Shown: piece after piece, positions 60,437 to 64,000 of the stretch
Layout of the letters: every line of letters starts with the position of its first letter
Position numbering within the stretch: position 1 is the stretch's first letter
Origin: Imbricaverruca yamaguchii
Lineage: Eukaryota > Arthropoda > Thecostraca > Neoverrucidae
Direction: 5' to 3'
Assembly: GCA_034440575.1 (NCBI GenBank)
Contig: JAOTOL010001455.1
Coordinates: forward strand, 991,001-1,055,000
Length of the DNA stretch: 64,000 nucleotides
Position numbers and translations under genes: made by a program
The notes under the pieces: model-generated
What the model saw: the letters and a program-made list of their open reading frames with translations, nothing else
Told to the model about the DNA's origin: nothing
Database searches by the model: none

Positions 60437-61400
60437 TGATGGAACCCACCATCCATATGCGACTGATGGAACCAACCATCCATATGTGACTGATGCAACC
60501 AACCATCCATATGTGACTGATGGAACCAACCATACATGTGCGACTGATGGAGCCAACCATCCATGTGCGACTGATGGAGCCAACCATACATGTGCGACTG
60601 ATGGAGCCAACCATACATGTGCGACTGATGGAGCCAACCATACATGTGCGACTGATGGGTGCGACTGATGGAGCCAACCATACATGTGCGACTGATGGAA
60701 ACCAACCATACATGTGCGACTGATGGAGCCAACCATACATGTGGACTGATGGAGCCAGCCATACATGTGCGACTGATGGAGCCAACCATACATGTGCGAC
60801 TGATGGAGCCAACCATACATGTGCGACTGATGGAGCCAACCATACATGTGCGACTGATGGAGCCAACCATACATGTGCGACTGATGGAGCCAACCATACA
60901 TGTGCGACTGATGGAGCCAACCATACATGTGCGACTGATGGAGCCAACCATACATGTGCGACTGATGGAGCCAACCATACATGTGCAATGTGCGACTGAT
61001 GGAGCCAACCATACATGTGCGACTGATGGAGCCAACCATACATGTGCGACTGATGGAGCCAACCATACATGTGCGACTGATGGAGCCAACCATACATGTG
61101 CGACTGATGGAGCCAACCATACATGTGCGACTGATGGAGCCAACCATACATGTGCGACTGATGGAGCCAACCATACATGTGCGACTGATGGAGCCAACCA
61201 TACATGTGCGACTGATGGAGCCGACCATACATGTGCGACTGATGGAGCCGACCATACCTGTGCGACTGATGGAGCCGACCATACATGTGCGACTGATGGA
61301 GCTTGCCATTCATATGCGACTGGTGGAGCCCGCCATCCATATGGGAATAATGGAGCCCGTCATCCATATGCAGCTGATGGAGCTGACTATACATGTGTGA
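60437..61400. repeat. 27-bp minisatellite, about 35 units
   Basis: The unit gactgatggagccaaccata is followed by catgtgc and is very uniform in the centre; units at both edges are diverged (ccatatg for acatgtg), as expected when central units are homogenised. Slips near 60655, 60740 and 60985 shift the phase. Each central unit holds an ACATGT palindrome. The nine-codon period opens frames on both strands without meaning. Confidence 0.95.
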
Positions 61401-61984
61401 CTAATTATAAATTAAAATTATATCAATGATGCCTTTCGATTGGATAAAAGCGTTCAGTGGTGGTCTGGTTCTTACACAAAGGATTCCATATCTCGCTAAA
61501 TGAGATTGGGTTCAGAATATGCGATGAGCTAAGTATGATCCGCTAACATGTTTTTTTTTGTATATCGTGGTGTCATCATGTGCCATGCCATGCACGTGAT
61601 GTTCAGGGTATTCAAAGGCTAGTTTATCTGCCTGAATAGCATGAAGGCAAGGCTGGAGACCTTATTATATTGATCTTGTAGTGAGTGAAGGATCGCAGCC
61701 AACGTTGGTCGGGCAGATAGCGTTTGTGATACGGTTCTTTCAAGTAAATTTAATGCCAGCAACATTGGTGTAGCCACACCTGCCCAATGCTGTTTTTCAC
61801 TCATGCCTCAGCTGCTCCTATTACTACGGATTATTTTGTCTTCATTCTGACCTGGGTCTTAATTCGGGGCACAAAGTGCATTTCTGAGTTGCCCTTTGAA
61901 CATGTTTTTAATTAAATATTGACTGTCAAAGCGCTCGCGCGAAAGTGCAAACCAAGATCAATACCTGGCGAATGCGGCTGGTGA
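61401..61984. other. No recognisable gene
   Basis: Unique AT-rich stretch. Confidence 0.5.
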
Positions 61985-61989
61985 TTATT

Positions 61990-62035
61990 GATTGGCTTTA
62001 CGACACGTCGATTGCCTTGAGTTGTGTAGCATCGC
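61990..62035 (-). mobile_element. SINE tail fragment, inverted to the next SINE
   Basis: ttggctttacgacacgtcga plus the following gtgtagcatcgcca match the tail of SINE copy 1 in reverse orientation to copy 2. Confidence 0.6.
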
Positions 62036-62084
62036 CATTTTTTCACGCCTTTTAACCCTTGAACTACTCGCTCTCTGCATGGTG

Positions 62085-62245
62085 AACCATCCCAAGTTAT
62101 GCATATAAGTTGCCCGTCTCACAATCGAAAGGTTGTGGGTTTGAGTCTCGCCTGTCGCAACTCTTCACCCGCGGCCAATCAGCGTGAGAGATTGGCGACG
62201 CTACATGACTCAACGGTCGATGTGTCGTAAAACCAATAACCATCC
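62085..62245 (+). mobile_element. tRNA-derived SINE, copy 2
   Basis: B-box-like gggtttgagtc at 62137-62147 within a tRNA-like head (gcccgtctcacaatcgaaag before it). The tail ends atgtgtcgtaaaaccaat. Close match to the minus strand of 4225-4412. Confidence 0.72.
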
Positions 62246-63284
62246 AACCAAGTTATGCATAGTCTATTGCTCACCCACCAATTGTATTCACATGATCTGC
62301 TTATTACGTCCAATTTTCAGAGTCGTGTGCGAATTTTTTGTTTAACCTAGAAATAACGCAAAAAAATACAAGACCCATAGCTACCATAAACATGTAAGAC
62401 CCGATTATGGCGTTTTATTCCAAGGCTGTGCTGGGCACCATTCTCACGTAATCATAAGCCTATTGTCGAAGGTTTCCTTTTGCATGCGGAAAGTATACCG
62501 GACCTTCGTCTGCTTTCCTCATTTACATAATTTTCCGCTGCATCTTGGTGGTATTTAGTTCGCTTGCAACTAAACAGACAAGGCAAACCTGCTCTCGGGA
62601 AGAGCAGGCACTTCGCTGACGGAAGATGGTGAAACAATTGCAATGAACTGGTGAAATTGCCGCTCATTTGGACCAGGTTGCAAATGGGTGTATATTATAT
62701 AGGGATATACGCTTTCTGGCGGCAACCATAACCGGTTCTTGATGGGATTTACAGCAGAGCATGATGCAAGTAATCTCTCAACCGCCCTTGTGCTTGTTGC
62801 CAGCTCCAATATTCACGATGTGACCTTGGGAAACGCGAGCAAGGAGCGGGCATAGCAACTGGTGGTCCTAAACAGTGGCCTCTTGGAAATGCCACAGCCG
62901 GGTCCCGCAGAGTAGTGACATCGTAGAATGCGGCCACGGCTATCAGTATCTGGCCGCCTGGTGCTGAGCTATGACCGGGTATGTGCTCTCCTGGACCGTG
63001 GTTATTGCTGGTTCGGCCGGGTGAGACTGAAGCAGCTGATTATGGAATCCTGGCTGGATCCGTAATATGGGCCAGGACACGCAGCTCAGCATTGTTGGAT
63101 CAAAACTAACACTTAATACTCGGCTCAATATTTCTATTACCAATTTCGATTGGTGCGGTACGAGGTAAATTGTTGGTACCTTGCAAGTGCAATTCACTTC
63201 ATTGCTCGTCCAACTTAATCTATCTGGAGGACTGGAAATGTTCAATCATGAAATAACCCCCGGAAAAACTGAAGTGTCATTTCC
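62246..63284. other. No recognisable gene
   Basis: Unique sequence with frames of up to 100 codons (62943-63245, minus), none recognised. Confidence 0.5.
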
Positions 63285-63868
63285 AAGACATAAAGACATT
63301 TTTACATTAAAGGCTAGTGCAACTATGAGCCACAAGGGCCCTTCTTGGTTGCACTCTGTACACTGAACCAGTTGCCCAACAAATCTGTCAATCAGCCCTC
63401 CCTGTAATATTGAAAAGCAAGCCCTCTATTCTTATAATGATTGTATATGCTGTTTTTAAAGATGTTCAGTGTGCTGCTACCTACAATGTTTTCTGGCAGC
63501 TGGTTCCAGTGTTCTACTCCCCTGTTGGTGAAGAAAGTCTGCCTTAACCTTGTTCTGCTGTGATTAACTTTAACTTTGAATTTATGACCTCTAATTGCAT
63601 CATTTCTGTTAAATTCAAACATTTCCCATAAATATCCCCTCTCTAGACCATGGACAAATTTAAAGACCTCGATGAGATCTCCTCACAGCCTTCTATATCT
63701 AAGTGAAAACATATTCAATCTTTCCTCATATGCCAGGTTGCTTATACCATTAACCATTTTTGTAGCCATATTTTGTACTCTCTCTAAAAGCCAACAATCT
63801 TTTTCGTAGCTAGGAGACCAAGCTTGGATGCAGTATTCCAAATGTGGCCTGACATATGCACAGTAAAC
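63285..63868 (-). pseudogene. CR1-like LINE 3' part, copy 2
   Basis: Nearly the same as 58340-58905, with the same tail (agacataaagacat near 63288). The open block 63622-63392 encodes the same C-terminus (FFTNRGVEHWNQLPENI). It has a short deletion near 63715 relative to copy 1. Truncated at 63868, where MITE family A sequence begins about 17 nt later. Confidence 0.84.
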
Positions 63869-63884
63869 TACTTATACTATTTAC

Positions 63885-64000
63885 TACTTATAAATTTTGC
63901 ATATTTGCCTATTAGAGTTCAAATCGAAGGTTCTGGCTTAAGTAAGCATTTTTTTATTAGTGCAAGTTGATTTCCAACAACATTTCTCGGTCTGTTCTTC
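63885..64000 (-). mobile_element. MITE family A, copy 5, cut by window end
   Basis: Matches 37435-37550 (tttgcatatttgc, ttagagttcaaatc, gcaagttgatttc, tcggtc blocks). Starts inside the element next to the CR1-like fragment and continues past the window. Confidence 0.72.

Noticed and set aside
60379..61429. Nine-residue repeat proteins resembling antifreeze- or silk-like peptides
   Set aside because: By-product of the 27-bp array; no signal peptide and both strands open.
62085..62245. Functional tRNA gene
   Set aside because: B-box present, but the same tail occurs at the second copy, so it is a SINE.

Overview
The window is eukaryotic, from an invertebrate animal, possibly an arthropod. The signs are split exons with GT..AG borders, several classes of animal transposable element (TE), a tRNA-derived SINE and many micro- and minisatellites. 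There are no bacterial operons or ribosome-binding sites. The species cannot be fixed from the sequence. Most long open frames here are by-products of tandem repeats, not genes.

Only one host gene is well supported: a plus-strand CD109-like / thioester-containing protein (alpha-2-macroglobulin superfamily). Three consecutive exons, at 31925-32132, 34255-34423 and 36113-36183, encode part of the first two macroglobulin domains. Their phases fit one another (0 at the first intron, 1 at the second) and the joined product follows the family pattern without gaps. The signal-peptide exon and everything after the third exon were not found.

The most interesting structure is around these exons. Three tandem arrays touch exon borders, and their units contain the border itself. 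A 68-bp unit before exon A looks like a diverged copy of its acceptor and first ~60 nt. A 55/64-bp unit after exon A repeats the last ~20 nt of the exon plus its donor, about 33 times. A 44-bp unit before exon C repeats its acceptor and first 31 nt about eight times. The gene thus carries rows of decoy splice sites seeded from its own junctions.

Layout. 0-3.3 kb: 48-bp minisatellite, (CT)n, a 34/38-bp GC-rich array and (GA)n. 4.2-10.8 kb: SINE, copies of a short inverted-repeat element (called MITE family A here) and a strong hairpin. 11.5-12.4 kb: piggyBac relic. 13.2-14.2 kb: broken copy of a multi-copy protein family. 15.1-18.4 kb: four minisatellites. 18.4-20.1 kb: old LINE relic on the minus strand. 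20.9-22.9 kb: 50-bp and 72-bp arrays. 24.4-27.1 kb: two non-coding elements with inverted ends. 27.9-29.5 kb: truncated LINE. 30.2-31.4 kb: 27/30-bp array. 31.7-36.2 kb: CD109-like exons and their arrays. 37.1-38.0 kb: MITE family A. 38.5-41.7 kb: Ty3/gypsy element with both LTRs but no protease or reverse transcriptase. 43.8-49 kb: nearly full-length but broken LINE of the I/Jockey group. 54.0-56.7 kb: about 100 copies of a 27-bp unit holding an E-box-type hexamer. 58.3-64 kb: two CR1-like LINE tails, a MITE, another 27-bp array, a SINE pair and a MITE cut by the window end.

Every transposon reading frame examined is broken by frameshifts, stops or deletions, so none is likely to be active. 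All calls come from reading the sequence; no database search was run.
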